Source: Saprospirales bacterium
Lineage (GTDB): Bacteria > Bacteroidota > Bacteroidia > Chitinophagales > Saprospiraceae
Assembly: GCA_007693915.1 (NCBI GenBank)
Contig: RECS01000109.1
Span: forward strand, 1 to 64,000
Reading direction: 5' to 3'
DNA length: 64,000 bases
Translations under genes and position numbers: made by a program
The notes under the pieces: model-generated
Database searches by the model: none
The model's input: only the letters and a program-made list of their open reading frames with translations
Told to the model about the DNA's origin: nothing
In this document: one piece after another, positions 8,381 through 16,742 of the stretch
How the letters are laid out: each line of letters opens with the position of its first letter
Position numbering within the stretch: the stretch's first letter is position 1

Positions 8381-9241
8381 TTAATTTGATTTGTTGACCA
8401 AATGAAATATCTGTAGGATTATTTTTCTTCTGATTTCACGTTCTAATTCATGATCCGGGGTATTCAGTATATATTGAAATTTGAATGAGATGAAATCCTT
8501 TTTTATCTCTACTATTCTGAGGTAAAAAGAATCCTTCTGAATCTTTTCTGCATAACCTCTCAGCGAACTTGCAAGCATACTTTCCAGTTCTTCAAAATCA
8601 GATACCTTACCAATAGGGATCTCAAAACTAATGCTTGTTTTCTTAATAGCCCGCTTGGTGTAATTTAGGATTTCAGTATTATACAATTTATTATTCGGAA
8701 AGTAGATCAAATCATCATCATCTGTCAAAATCGATGTTTTGGTTAATGACATATTTTGAATAATCCCTTTATTTTCACCTATTTTGACTTTATCACCTAT
8801 TTCAATTTCATTGCTGAAAGTCATTAACATACTGCCAATAATATCATTCAAATATTCTTTACTTATGATGGCGAGTGCAGCAGCAACAATACTTACTGAA
8901 AAAACAAAATTGGCAATTTGAATATTGGCAACCACAAGAACCAGAAGTAAAAGCCCTAGAGTATAAAGTAGAACAAAGACATTCTGAATGCCAAGAATAA
9001 AATTATCTCGAAAAGGAGCGGGTATTTTTTTGCTGGTCCTATAGAAAAAGAGAATTAGGTTTTTTATGAAGTCAATAGCAAATAAATAAATAACAACAGT
9101 ATAAATTCCTGATAATATTGGATGTAAGTCAAGATACTCGTTGATATCCCAAAAATTAAAAATCCTAGCTGCTACAATAAAACCAAGCACAAGAGCCCTA
9201 ATAATTATTTTACCCTTGCGAAAAAATACTTTTTTGGTCAT
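8381..9241 (-). CDS. MscS-family mechanosensitive ion channel
   Basis: 286 aa. Several hydrophobic segments in the first 130 residues (12-30, about 40-62, 80-105 and 108-128) precede a conserved MscS core: 'SIVAAALAIISKEYLNDIIGSMLMTFSNEIEIGDKVKIG' corresponds to the pore-lining TM3 and the start of the beta domain, then 'GIIQNMSLTKTSILTDDDDLIYFPNNKLYNTEI' the Sm-like domain (segments quoted in part, positions about 118-190). It would open under membrane tension and release osmolytes. It is the last gene of a four-gene minus-strand operon, 2 bp after the DUF6794 gene. Confidence 0.85.
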   Translation of the reverse strand: MTKKVFFRKGKIIIRALVLGFIVAARIFNFWDINEYLDLHPILSGIYTVVIYLFAIDFIKNLILFFYRTSKKIPAPFRDNFILGIQNVFVLLYTLGLLLLVLVVANIQIANFVFSVSIVAAALAIISKEYLNDIIGSMLMTFSNEIEIGDKVKIGENKGIIQNMSLTKTSILTDDDDLIYFPNNKLYNTEILNYTKRAIKKTSISFEIPIGKVSDFEELESMLASSLRGYAEKIQKDSFYLRIVEIKKDFISFKFQYILNTPDHELEREIRRKIILQIFHLVNKSN

Positions 9242-9243
9242 CT

Positions 9244-9771
9244 TTAATTTTTGTCTGGTCTAAGTGTATCAATTTGCAAGGTATCCACTTGGTATATATC
9301 CCTAACCCACAACCTTCTAGCATCTTTAAGTTTTTCAACTCTTTGCTCAACCTCAAGATCTTTTCCATTGAGATGACGATGAAAAGACTCAATCACAAAA
9401 ATAGTCATATCATCGGGATGAGTCAAACCTAGATTCCTCAGATAATGAGAAAAGCGAGATCCTTCATAAAATTGCCAATTGGTGGTTATCCATTTCCCTA
9501 ATCCAAAAAATAGTCTGCGCCCAATATCCTCTTCAGGGGCTGTTCGAAAACTATTCATTGCACTTTCACTGCTGATTTCCCCCAACTCAATCATAGCATC
9601 ATGAATATCCGAAGGGATATAAACATTATTGAGTTTCCGCTGCATTATCCTCCAATTGTAATCCTGTAAGCGCTCAATATCGGTACTATCAACTTGAGCA
9701 TCAAGTTGAGTCCAATGAGCATCAAAAATTAGGAAGCCACCTACAAATAAAATAGAAAACAAATACCGCAT
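9244..9771 (-). CDS. secreted DUF6794-like protein
   Basis: 175 aa with an N-terminal signal sequence (MRYLFSILFVGGFLIF). Residues about 52-140 match my memory of DUF6794: 'VYIPSDIHDAMIELGEISS', 'RRLFFGLGKWITTNWQ', 'GSRFSHYLRNLGLTHPDDM'. The function of that domain is unknown. It is the third gene of a tight operon: 10 bp after the GWxTD gene and 2 bp before the mscS-like gene. This suggests an envelope role. The family name is from pattern memory and should be confirmed by profile search. Confidence 0.6.
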   Translation of the reverse strand: MRYLFSILFVGGFLIFDAHWTQLDAQVDSTDIERLQDYNWRIMQRKLNNVYIPSDIHDAMIELGEISSESAMNSFRTAPEEDIGRRLFFGLGKWITTNWQFYEGSRFSHYLRNLGLTHPDDMTIFVIESFHRHLNGKDLEVEQRVEKLKDARRLWVRDIYQVDTLQIDTLRPDKN

Positions 9772-9781
9772 TTATAAACAA

Positions 9782-11257
9782 TTAGTTATCTCTGAAAAAA
9801 TCGGTTGCACGTCTATTGAATCCCGGTTGAATGTCACGCGCTTCTTGATGGTTGGGGCCGTCATATATATTGGGATTATTTCTGTACAAATCAAGCATCC
9901 ATCTGGGATTATTATTCTCCCCTCTTGCATTCGAGTGGAGTAACTCATACATATTGCCGGCAAGAGTGGGATTGTAAAAAACAAACTTTACTTCCGTCTG
10001 GCCCGTTCCGGGTAAACGATTGTAAGTCCATATTTCATAAGGGGGAGCATCATTTTCAGCCTGTACATTTACCATGTCGTCCGGGCGACCATACCTTAGA
10101 TAAATCCTGCCACGGTCAGTTTCAAAACCATGACCAAATCCGGAATAAAACATATAATCAATGGCTTGAGCAACCTCCATATATTGTTCAAAGGTTTCAT
10201 CAGGGGCAACAGGATCAATGTCCATCCAAAACTCAAATATGAAGGACCTCATCTCCAGGGGTTTACTGTGTCTGAGAATATTATTCAATCTGGAAACTTG
10301 GTGCTGTGGAACAACAGCAGCCATGGCTTTTAACGCATAAACCAATTGGTCACTGTCCAAATCTTGAACAAAACTGTTTTCAAAAGTTATTGGCTCATCT
10401 GCAGTTCTCTCCGCTAAAAGCAGGTCTGCAGCAGGATTATATCGAAAAAATCTTTTTTTCTGTTCTGCCAGTAATTCCTGTTCCCTATTGTACACGCCTA
10501 CTTTGAAAAAGTACTCACCTGAAACCAATCCTGAAATATCAAGACTCAATAATACAGCATCAGAGAAAGTAACATCTCTTCTCCTGAAAGATTGTATTTC
10601 CGGTTCCGAACTACCCCGTCTTTGAACAGAAAATCCCAAAGCATAAGCATCACCCAACTCAAAATGGTCAGTAAGTCCGTAAATCTCAAAATATACTCTA
10701 AGACGATCAATTGCTGAGGGGAAATATGCATGTGGTGCAATTTCCATCCTCAAACCTCTACGGGTAAACCTCGACTCTGCATCACCATCCGGCTCAGTTG
10801 ATAACAATAAGAGTATGGATGAAAAACTAATCTTTTCTTCTTCAAAATCAACCAAAAAGTTGCGCGTTCCATTAATCACACGATTGGCATCATGGTGGTC
10901 AGCGAATTGGTACTCTAAGGAATAACTTCCAACAGGTAGAGCAAAACGCTTTATTTCATAAAAATCCTCAAAAGTCTTATTTACCGGCCCCGTTAGCAAA
11001 AACCTATCTCCATAAACCAACTCAGCAGTTTTGTGGTCGGAAATCAATATGGTAACTTCTACAGCAGAATTGAAATACACCGAGTCAACTGGATTACCAA
11101 CAAGACTTTCACCATCAAAATGCAATACCAACTCTGTATATGGTCCGGACTCTGGTGAAACAAATGAATAAATTCCCATATAAGCTTCCTGACTCCCGGC
11201 ATTAAATACAAGGAAAAAAGAAATGAAGGCTATAAAAAAGAAGTCAGTTTTATTCAT
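9782..11257 (-). CDS. GWxTD domain-containing secreted protein
   Basis: 491 aa with a signal peptide (MNKTDFFFIAFISFFLVFNAG). The C-terminal part has the hallmark of the GWxTD domain in a variant form: 'GFETDRGRIYLRYGRPDDM' (Phe in place of Trp), followed by 'APPYEIWTYNRLPG' and 'VKFVFYN'. The N-terminal 300 residues are beta-rich and typical of this family. GWxTD proteins are widespread in Bacteroidota and have no settled function. It overlaps the upstream lipoprotein gene by 8 bp and so is translationally linked to it. Confidence 0.8.
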   Translation of the reverse strand: MNKTDFFFIAFISFFLVFNAGSQEAYMGIYSFVSPESGPYTELVLHFDGESLVGNPVDSVYFNSAVEVTILISDHKTAELVYGDRFLLTGPVNKTFEDFYEIKRFALPVGSYSLEYQFADHHDANRVINGTRNFLVDFEEEKISFSSILLLLSTEPDGDAESRFTRRGLRMEIAPHAYFPSAIDRLRVYFEIYGLTDHFELGDAYALGFSVQRRGSSEPEIQSFRRRDVTFSDAVLLSLDISGLVSGEYFFKVGVYNREQELLAEQKKRFFRYNPAADLLLAERTADEPITFENSFVQDLDSDQLVYALKAMAAVVPQHQVSRLNNILRHSKPLEMRSFIFEFWMDIDPVAPDETFEQYMEVAQAIDYMFYSGFGHGFETDRGRIYLRYGRPDDMVNVQAENDAPPYEIWTYNRLPGTGQTEVKFVFYNPTLAGNMYELLHSNARGENNNPRWMLDLYRNNPNIYDGPNHQEARDIQPGFNRRATDFFRDN

Positions 11258-11648
11258 TTTGATTAATTCTCTCTAACTCAAATTCAAAACTGTGTCCCTG
11301 AATTAACGTACTAATATTCAATCTATTATCTTCAACTCCATTGACAATAAAAAACGAAGGTCTCATAATGCCCGTATAAATGGAATCCGCTGACACTCTG
11401 TATTCTCCAATGTTATTTTCACCGAAAATAAAACCAGGTACATTTGAAGAAAAAATAGTGGGTGTAAATAAAAATTTCGCTCCATCTAAGGTACCTGTTT
11501 GCAAACCATTTCTATAAGCATTTTTTACCTCCCACTCTCCTTGAATATCCACCTTTTCAATTTTAACTCCCATTGGGGCTTCATTCCTGCATGCCATCAA
11601 TAATATAATTCCGATGATGGCGATTACCCTGGATAGATTTCCTAACAT
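11250..11648 (-). CDS. lipocalin-like lipoprotein
   Basis: 132 aa. Lipoprotein signal peptide with lipobox 'LLMAC' at about residues 16-20. The rest is a small beta-barrel-like domain: 'IQGEWEVKNAYRNGLQTGTL' resembles the 'GxW' start of lipocalin-like domains common in Bacteroidota, and 'FELERI' its last strand. Ligand unknown. It is the first gene of the operon with GWxTD, DUF6794 and MscS genes. A TAnnTTTG box stands 36 bp before its ATG. Confidence 0.65.
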   Translation of the reverse strand: MLGNLSRVIAIIGIILLMACRNEAPMGVKIEKVDIQGEWEVKNAYRNGLQTGTLDGAKFLFTPTIFSSNVPGFIFGENNIGEYRVSADSIYTGIMRPSFFIVNGVEDNRLNISTLIQGHSFEFELERINQNE

Positions 11649-11683
11649 TCGAACTTATTTAATTAAGTTTAATTCTGAAACGT

Positions 11684-11691
11684 CAAATTTA
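11684..11691 (-). promoter_or_regulatory. promoter -7 box (TAAATTTG) of the lipoprotein-GWxTD-DUF6794-mscS operon
   Basis: Minus-strand TAAATTTG (plus-strand CAAATTTA) fits TAnnTTTG and lies 36 bp upstream of the first ATG of the operon. No clear -33 TTG at ideal spacing. Confidence 0.45.
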
Positions 11692-11752
11692 GCAATTTTA
11701 TTCAATATACTACCGGAAAGGAAGCCATGTGTGAGATAAAATGACAACATCA

Positions 11753-13051
11753 TCAAACAAGGTCTTCTTTCTTATCTCTCAACTCAATAAAAGTAATTTC
11801 AGGTAAAATACCAACTCTTCCGGGGTAACCTAAAAAACCAAGTCCACGATTGACATACAAATATTGACTACCACTCTGATAAAGCCCAGCCCATTGATTG
11901 TAAACTAAACTACTAGGACTCCACCTCACAAAGCCCGGAATTTCAAACCCAAACTGAAATCCATGAGTGTGCCCTGAAAGAGTAATATGAATATCTTCGA
12001 AGTATTTTCTCACCTCGGCATCCCAATGCGTCGGATCATGAGATAGCAGTATTCTAACTTCTGCATTTTTAGTTCCTTCATATGCAAGAGACAAGTCCCC
12101 ATAATTAGGAAATTGCGGTAAAGCCGAGTAGTTTTCTACCCCAATCACAGCGAGTTCTGCTCCATTAATATTGATTATTTCATTTTCATTCCGAAGGAGT
12201 TTCCAACCCATCCTTTTATGAACATTTAACATCTCTTGAAAATTTCCTTTCTGGTCCTGCTTAGAATCCCATCGGTAATATTCACCATAATCATGATTTC
12301 CGAGTACAGAATAAACTCCATAGGTACTCTCAATTTGAGAAAAAAATTCAACAAATGGCTCCATTTCAGAAGCTTTGTAATTCACCAAATCACCGGTAAA
12401 AAAAACCAAATCAGGTTTCAACTCATTTATCTTTTTTATTGCCGTCTCAACTGGACTTTTAAAAACCCAGCTTCCGGAATGAATATCTGAAATTTGGACT
12501 ATCCTTAGCCCCTCAAGGCGCTCATCTAAATCCTTCAATCCAATAATATTTTCTCTAACTCTGTATCGATAGGGATTTCTAATCATTCCATAAGTAAGGG
12601 TTGGAAAAGGAAGAATGCCAACAAGCAAAGCCATCTTTTGAATAAATGATTTTCGTCCCGGATCATAATCGCCCAAATCTGAACTTTTTGTAATTTTGTT
12701 ATCAAGCCAACCAATTATGTCTGCTATTCCTGAGTAAAAGGCAAGGCTTAATCTCGTAATTGCAAAAATAAAGAAAAAGGCATTGACGTAAATCCATGGC
12801 TTAAATTCATAAGGTTCAATGATTCCCTGAAAATGCAAAAACATATTAATTGGAAGAGCAATAATTAGTGTCCAATAAATAATGGTAAAAGTAATCTTAC
12901 CTCCAGAATCAAAATATGAAGCAATTTTATTAGTAATATTTCTCTCCAGCCTTGGCTCGGTTCGAAAACAGAAACTAAAAAGTATCCTGAAGACATAAAG
13001 CTCCAGCAAAAAAACAATACTCACAAATAAAATCAAGAAAAAGAGTGTCAT
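11753..13051 (-). CDS. membrane-anchored metallophosphoesterase
   Basis: 432 aa from the ATG at 13051, which starts directly in a hydrophobic segment (MTLFFLILFVSIVFLLELYV); an earlier in-frame start at 13099 adds 16 unlikely residues. Four to five membrane segments fill residues 1-150. The catalytic domain has the calcineurin-like motifs in order: 'QISDIHSG', 'FTGDLVNY', 'VLGNHDYGEYY', 'LLSHDPTHWD', 'LSGHTHGFQFG'. This is the YkuE/YaeI-like arrangement of membrane-bound phosphoesterases, some of which hydrolyse lipid-linked substrates. The substrate here is unknown. It follows the rplS terminator and is on the same strand as rplS. Confidence 0.9.
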   Translation of the reverse strand: MTLFFLILFVSIVFLLELYVFRILFSFCFRTEPRLERNITNKIASYFDSGGKITFTIIYWTLIIALPINMFLHFQGIIEPYEFKPWIYVNAFFFIFAITRLSLAFYSGIADIIGWLDNKITKSSDLGDYDPGRKSFIQKMALLVGILPFPTLTYGMIRNPYRYRVRENIIGLKDLDERLEGLRIVQISDIHSGSWVFKSPVETAIKKINELKPDLVFFTGDLVNYKASEMEPFVEFFSQIESTYGVYSVLGNHDYGEYYRWDSKQDQKGNFQEMLNVHKRMGWKLLRNENEIININGAELAVIGVENYSALPQFPNYGDLSLAYEGTKNAEVRILLSHDPTHWDAEVRKYFEDIHITLSGHTHGFQFGFEIPGFVRWSPSSLVYNQWAGLYQSGSQYLYVNRGLGFLGYPGRVGILPEITFIELRDKKEDLV

Positions 13052-13097
13052 AATGTTATAATCAACAACACAGACTAAAAATAGATCGCATAATTGC

Positions 13098-13131
13098 AAA
13101 AAAATACCCCGAAAGCAAAAAACTTTCGGGG
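13098..13131 (-). terminator. rho-independent terminator of rplS
   Basis: On the minus strand CCCCGAAAG (13131-13123) and CTTTCGGGG (13115-13107) form a perfect 9-bp stem with a 7-nt loop, followed by TATTTTTTT. It lies 32 bp past the rplS stop. The strongest terminator in this part of the window. Confidence 0.9.
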
Positions 13132-13162
13132 CCTGATTTTGTCAAACATAACTTAAGGCTTA

Positions 13163-13519
13163 TTAATTTCTAAGCTGTGTCCTTTCTTTGATTTTCGCTT
13201 TTTTACCAACCAGTTCTCTCAGATAGAAAAGCTTCGCTCTTCTTACTTTACCTCTTTTCAAGACCTTGATTCCATCAATATGAACAGAGTTTAAAGGAAA
13301 AATACGCTCCACTCCGACACCACTTGACATTTTTCTTACTGTGAAGGTTCTATTGGCACCATGACCGGACATCTGTATAACATCTCCTCTAAAGTCCTGA
13401 ATACGCTGTTTGTCACCTTCTACAATTCTATAACTTACAACAACATTATCACCCGGTTTGAAATCTGACCATTGGCGTTTTTCTACAAGTTGTTCTCTTA
13501 CATAATCTATAGCATCCAT
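13163..13519 (-). CDS. rplS: 50S ribosomal protein L19
   Basis: 118 aa, the usual length of bL19. Family features: '[20 protein letters not shown]', '[10 protein letters not shown]', '[20 protein letters not shown]', '[20 protein letters not shown]'. The protein sits at the 30S-50S interface. It is a monocistronic unit here, with its own TACCTTTG promoter box 22 bp upstream and a strong terminator. It is not joined to trmD, unlike the classical operon. Confidence 0.98.
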   Translation of the reverse strand: MDAIDYVREQLVEKRQWSDFKPGDNVVVSYRIVEGDKQRIQDFRGDVIQMSGHGANRTFTVRKMSSGVGVERIFPLNSVHIDGIKVLKRGKVRRAKLFYLRELVGKKAKIKERTQLRN

Positions 13520-13540
13520 AGCTTAAAAAATTTTAGGCTG

Positions 13541-13548
13541 CAAAGGTA
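13541..13548 (-). promoter_or_regulatory. promoter -7 box (TACCTTTG) of rplS
   Basis: Minus-strand TACCTTTG (plus-strand CAAAGGTA) fits TAnnTTTG and is 22 bp before the rplS ATG. Confidence 0.65.
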
Positions 13549-13624
13549 TGATATTTTTACTTTATACAAACAAGTATTGATAATATTTTTTAAAAACAAC
13601 CAAAAAAACATAGTAAGTAAAAAA

Positions 13625-15904
13625 TCACCTAATGAGTGTAGCAAATTCCCTCAGAACGATTGTTCCTCCTCTCGGCTCTGTGTAAGTTACCAGACAAACA
13701 TAAACACCTTGCGGCATATCTTCACCCTTATTGAATCGCTTTCCATTCCACCCCTTTTGAGGGTCATTTGTTTCAAAAACCAACTCTCCCCAGCGAGTAA
13801 AAATCTGCATGGAGAAATCATCAATAAAATCCAGAACTCCTTTTCCTTTATATATATCATTCAGTCCATCTCCATTGGGCACAAAAGCATTGGGCAAGAA
13901 AAAAGTGACGACCGGAGGTAAATCTAATTCAAGTATTGCAGTATCTGTGCATCCGTTTTCCCTAAATACAATTTGTTTGATAAAAACAAAACCACTGTCT
14001 GAAAAAGTATGAGAGGGTTCTCGGTCGAAATATCGAACCTCATTATTGAAATTGTACTGCCAACCAATGCCATCCATAGACTGATCTACAATTTGTACAA
14101 ATGGATCAAACGCATTTAATTCTTCCGGAAAAACAGAAAAGCCGGCAGTAGGACCTTCCAAGATTTCAATATAAGACGAAAAAAAACGGGACGCCTCACA
14201 GCCAAAGGGTGAAACAACTTCTATAAGTATGTCATATAAGCCGGGTGTATCATATTCATTTTCCGCATCAACTCCTTCAGCAGAAGAACCATCCCCAAAC
14301 GACCAGATAATTTCATAATCATCTGACAAATATTCAGACAAATTGGTAAATCTTATTACCTCAGGGCTACAACCAATAAATTTCTGAGGCTCAACTATAA
14401 TTATATCGGGAAGGGGAAAATAAGGAACTAATTCTTCCACGGTATTTTCACAGCCATTATCATCTTTAATCGTCAAACTAACGGGTTTTAAACCCGAAGT
14501 AGAAAATTCAAAATCAGGATTGGTCTGACTTGAAGTATTGCCTGGTTTAAACCTCCAGTCCCTTGAAACGATCTGACTTTCCGGCGCAAGAGAGTTATCT
14601 AAAAATGCAACGGGACCAGCAAAACAAGTATCATAGTCAAAGCTAAAACCCGCTTCGATTCCGGGAAAAAGATTTAATACTATTTGAGCGGTGTCTGAGC
14701 ACCCTGAGCGACCGGGGTTCAATATCAGTTGGCCTTCATAAGTTCCGGTTTCAGGAAAACTAAAACTGCCATTGAAAGCAGTGCTTGTCAAGGTATCATT
14801 TTCAAGGAAAAAGTTCCACTTCACCTCTTCTATTCGACCACCAGCAAGTGTCCGACTTTCATTTACTATAGTCACATCTAATTCACCGCAAAAATTGAGA
14901 ATATATGTATTGGGCGACCTGAAGTCATCTGATCTTACAATAGCTTCCAGTAGGCTTTCGCAATTACTCACATTAAACTGGAAGTCACGCCTAATGGTGC
15001 TAACCAATTGTCCATTCAAAAACTGTTGAACCTGAACACCTACAACGAACTGCCCGCTTACATTTGGTGTACCGGAAATCAAACCAGTAGAAGAATTAAT
15101 ATTTACCCTCGGATCACCTCCCAAAGGATTATTACTGACGTATGGAGGACGGAACAAAACTTCATCATATGGGGGAAAAGGCGCAGGTTGAGGCGCCACA
15201 CCATCAGGTGCAAAAGCTGAACCAGCAGGATCACCTGGTCTTGAACCTCCAAGCCCACCACCCAAAAAGGGATTGTAAAATGAATAAACCAGTTGTGTGT
15301 TCGCTGAATTATCTGAGGCTGAGTGGTCAAAACTAAATGGGAAATTATTGCATATCAGAATAGGTGGAAAATCTTCAAAAACCGGACTATCCAGACACAA
15401 CTGCTGAGCCAGTGGCGAAATTTCCACAAAATAAGTTGCTCCTGATGCCCCGGGATCAAAAATATTATTGATGGTATTGTTCCTGCAACATCTCTGATAC
15501 ACCAAAAAATAAGATTGATCAGACACAGGTAAACTCACCCTAAATCGGTAAGTCCCACTCTCTACACATAAATTAGAGGGTACTACCTGACATGGATTTT
15601 GAGGCTCAACATCAATTCTTCTAATCTGAGGTGCATCAAGCGTAATCATTCCATCTCTGGATGATCCCCCATCAGAAAATATGGTAATTCTGCCCGTCAC
15701 AGGTGAAGGGTTTTGAGAATCAAAAGGAGCCCCAATGCTGGCACAATCTCTATAGACGATCAGTGTGATTTCATATTCTCCGGGAGAAATACAGCGATAT
15801 GTCATATCCGCACCTACTATATGTGCACCATTTCCAATCTGATAAAACGAAGCAAATATCAGAATTGAAAAAATTAATTTTTTAAAAAGTATCTTTGTGC
15901 CCAT
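13625..15904 (-). CDS. large secreted PKD-repeat protein with T9SS type B sorting domain
   Basis: 759 aa. Signal peptide (MGTKILFKKLIFSILIFASFYQ), then a Cys-rich N-terminal region starting 'AHIVGADMTYRC' and 'EITLIVYRDC', shared in pattern with the large proteins at the end of the window. The middle has PKD-like beta domains ('WSFGDGSSAEG', 'YDTPGLYDILIEV', 'FPETGTYEGQL'). The C-terminus is a gliding-motility-associated (CHU_C, type B) sorting domain: 'FLPNAFVPNGDGLNDIY', 'IFTRWGELVFETND', 'GWNGK', 'MPQGVYVC'. It should be exported through the outer membrane by the T9SS, as an adhesin or surface protein. Monocistronic; its start codon region overlaps the tsaC promoter of the other strand. 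Confidence 0.88.
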   Translation of the reverse strand: MGTKILFKKLIFSILIFASFYQIGNGAHIVGADMTYRCISPGEYEITLIVYRDCASIGAPFDSQNPSPVTGRITIFSDGGSSRDGMITLDAPQIRRIDVEPQNPCQVVPSNLCVESGTYRFRVSLPVSDQSYFLVYQRCCRNNTINNIFDPGASGATYFVEISPLAQQLCLDSPVFEDFPPILICNNFPFSFDHSASDNSANTQLVYSFYNPFLGGGLGGSRPGDPAGSAFAPDGVAPQPAPFPPYDEVLFRPPYVSNNPLGGDPRVNINSSTGLISGTPNVSGQFVVGVQVQQFLNGQLVSTIRRDFQFNVSNCESLLEAIVRSDDFRSPNTYILNFCGELDVTIVNESRTLAGGRIEEVKWNFFLENDTLTSTAFNGSFSFPETGTYEGQLILNPGRSGCSDTAQIVLNLFPGIEAGFSFDYDTCFAGPVAFLDNSLAPESQIVSRDWRFKPGNTSSQTNPDFEFSTSGLKPVSLTIKDDNGCENTVEELVPYFPLPDIIIVEPQKFIGCSPEVIRFTNLSEYLSDDYEIIWSFGDGSSAEGVDAENEYDTPGLYDILIEVVSPFGCEASRFFSSYIEILEGPTAGFSVFPEELNAFDPFVQIVDQSMDGIGWQYNFNNEVRYFDREPSHTFSDSGFVFIKQIVFRENGCTDTAILELDLPPVVTFFLPNAFVPNGDGLNDIYKGKGVLDFIDDFSMQIFTRWGELVFETNDPQKGWNGKRFNKGEDMPQGVYVCLVTYTEPRGGTIVLREFATLIR
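15890..15897 (+). promoter_or_regulatory. promoter -7 box (TATCTTTG) of tsaC
   Basis: TATCTTTG on the plus strand fits TAnnTTTG and is 62 bp before the tsaC ATG. A TTG at 15865-15867 is a possible -33 element. The box lies inside the first codons of the divergent T9SS protein gene. Confidence 0.5.
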
Positions 15905-15959
15905 CTTAAAATGCGTTCTCTTTTTTGACTTTTTATTTTTTAACTACAAACCATTATCA

Positions 15960-16529
15960 ATGAGCAAAATCGAACAAGCGATTAATACCTTGAAAAATGG
16001 AGGAGTTATCCTACATCCAACAGATACTGTTTGGGGTCTTGCTTGCGACCCTTTTAACGAAAATGCCATAGCAAAAGTACAGCAAATTAAGGAACGGTCA
16101 CAAAATCAACCCTTTCTTTTGCTGGTTAGTTCAATTGAAATACTAAAAGAATATGTAGATCTAATTCATCCAAGAATTGAAACACTATTGAGTTTGCACA
16201 ACAGACCCCTGACTATCATTTATCCAAAAGCCAAACAACTCCAACCACCTCTTGTCAATGAAAAAGGAGGTGTAGCAATAAGAGTAGTGAAAGATGGTAT
16301 CTGTAAGGAACTCCTTGAAGCTTGGAACGGGCCCTTGCTCTCAACCTCAGCCAATGTTCATGGAGACCCCACCCCCAACCACTTTGGAGAAATCAGTTCA
16401 CAAATCATAAGGCAAAGTGACTTTACCTTTCCTATTGATAAGTCAGAAAAAGCTGGAAGGATTCAAACACCCTCTGCCATCGCAAAATATCACCCTAAAA
16501 CAGGGGAGTTGGATTTTATTCGGGAATAA
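15960..16529 (+). CDS. tsaC: L-threonylcarbamoyladenylate synthase (TsaC/Sua5/YrdC)
   Basis: 189 aa from the ATG at 15960; the frame is open upstream to 15897 but that stretch is hydrophobic and overlaps the promoter. YrdC fold motifs: 'GGVILHPTDTVWGLACDP' near the N-terminus, 'IKERSQNQPFLLLV' (the KxR...K/S/N nucleotide-binding pattern), 'PLTIIYP', 'GVAIRVV', 'GPLLSTSANVHGDP'. It makes threonylcarbamoyl-AMP from Thr, bicarbonate and ATP for the t6A modification of ANN-reading tRNAs. It has the short TsaC form, without the C-terminal Sua5 domain. Confidence 0.92.
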   Translation: MSKIEQAINTLKNGGVILHPTDTVWGLACDPFNENAIAKVQQIKERSQNQPFLLLVSSIEILKEYVDLIHPRIETLLSLHNRPLTIIYPKAKQLQPPLVNEKGGVAIRVVKDGICKELLEAWNGPLLSTSANVHGDPTPNHFGEISSQIIRQSDFTFPIDKSEKAGRIQTPSAIAKYHPKTGELDFIRE

Positions 16530-16718
16530 ATTAATCGAATTAGGCTATTAAACAATAATGTAAAAATTAGATGGCTATTGATTCAAACTAACTAAATGTT
16601 TAAGGATAATTACTTTTATTGGTTAGATAGGCAGCATTATAATCAATCGACCAGACTTGCCCCCGAGAAAATTGAAGACCTATTCCCTTCTTTCTACTTG
16701 TTAACTCCTATAATTTAT

Positions 16719-16726
16719 TAATTTTG
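16719..16726 (+). promoter_or_regulatory. promoter (-33 TTG, -7 TAATTTTG) of tyrS
   Basis: TAATTTTG fits TAnnTTTG, 16 bp before the tyrS ATG; ACTTG ending at 16700 is 18 bp upstream, close to the expected -33 position. The rest of the 16530-16742 spacer shows no gene and no T-box. Confidence 0.65.
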
Positions 16727-16742
16727 CGCAAATTTTTGATAG

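Noticed and set aside
15142-15336. Overlapping ORFs on both strands within the T9SS type B gene
   Set aside because: They are shadows of the 759-aa gene, with low-complexity His/Gln-rich or Trp/Ile-rich translations and no family features.
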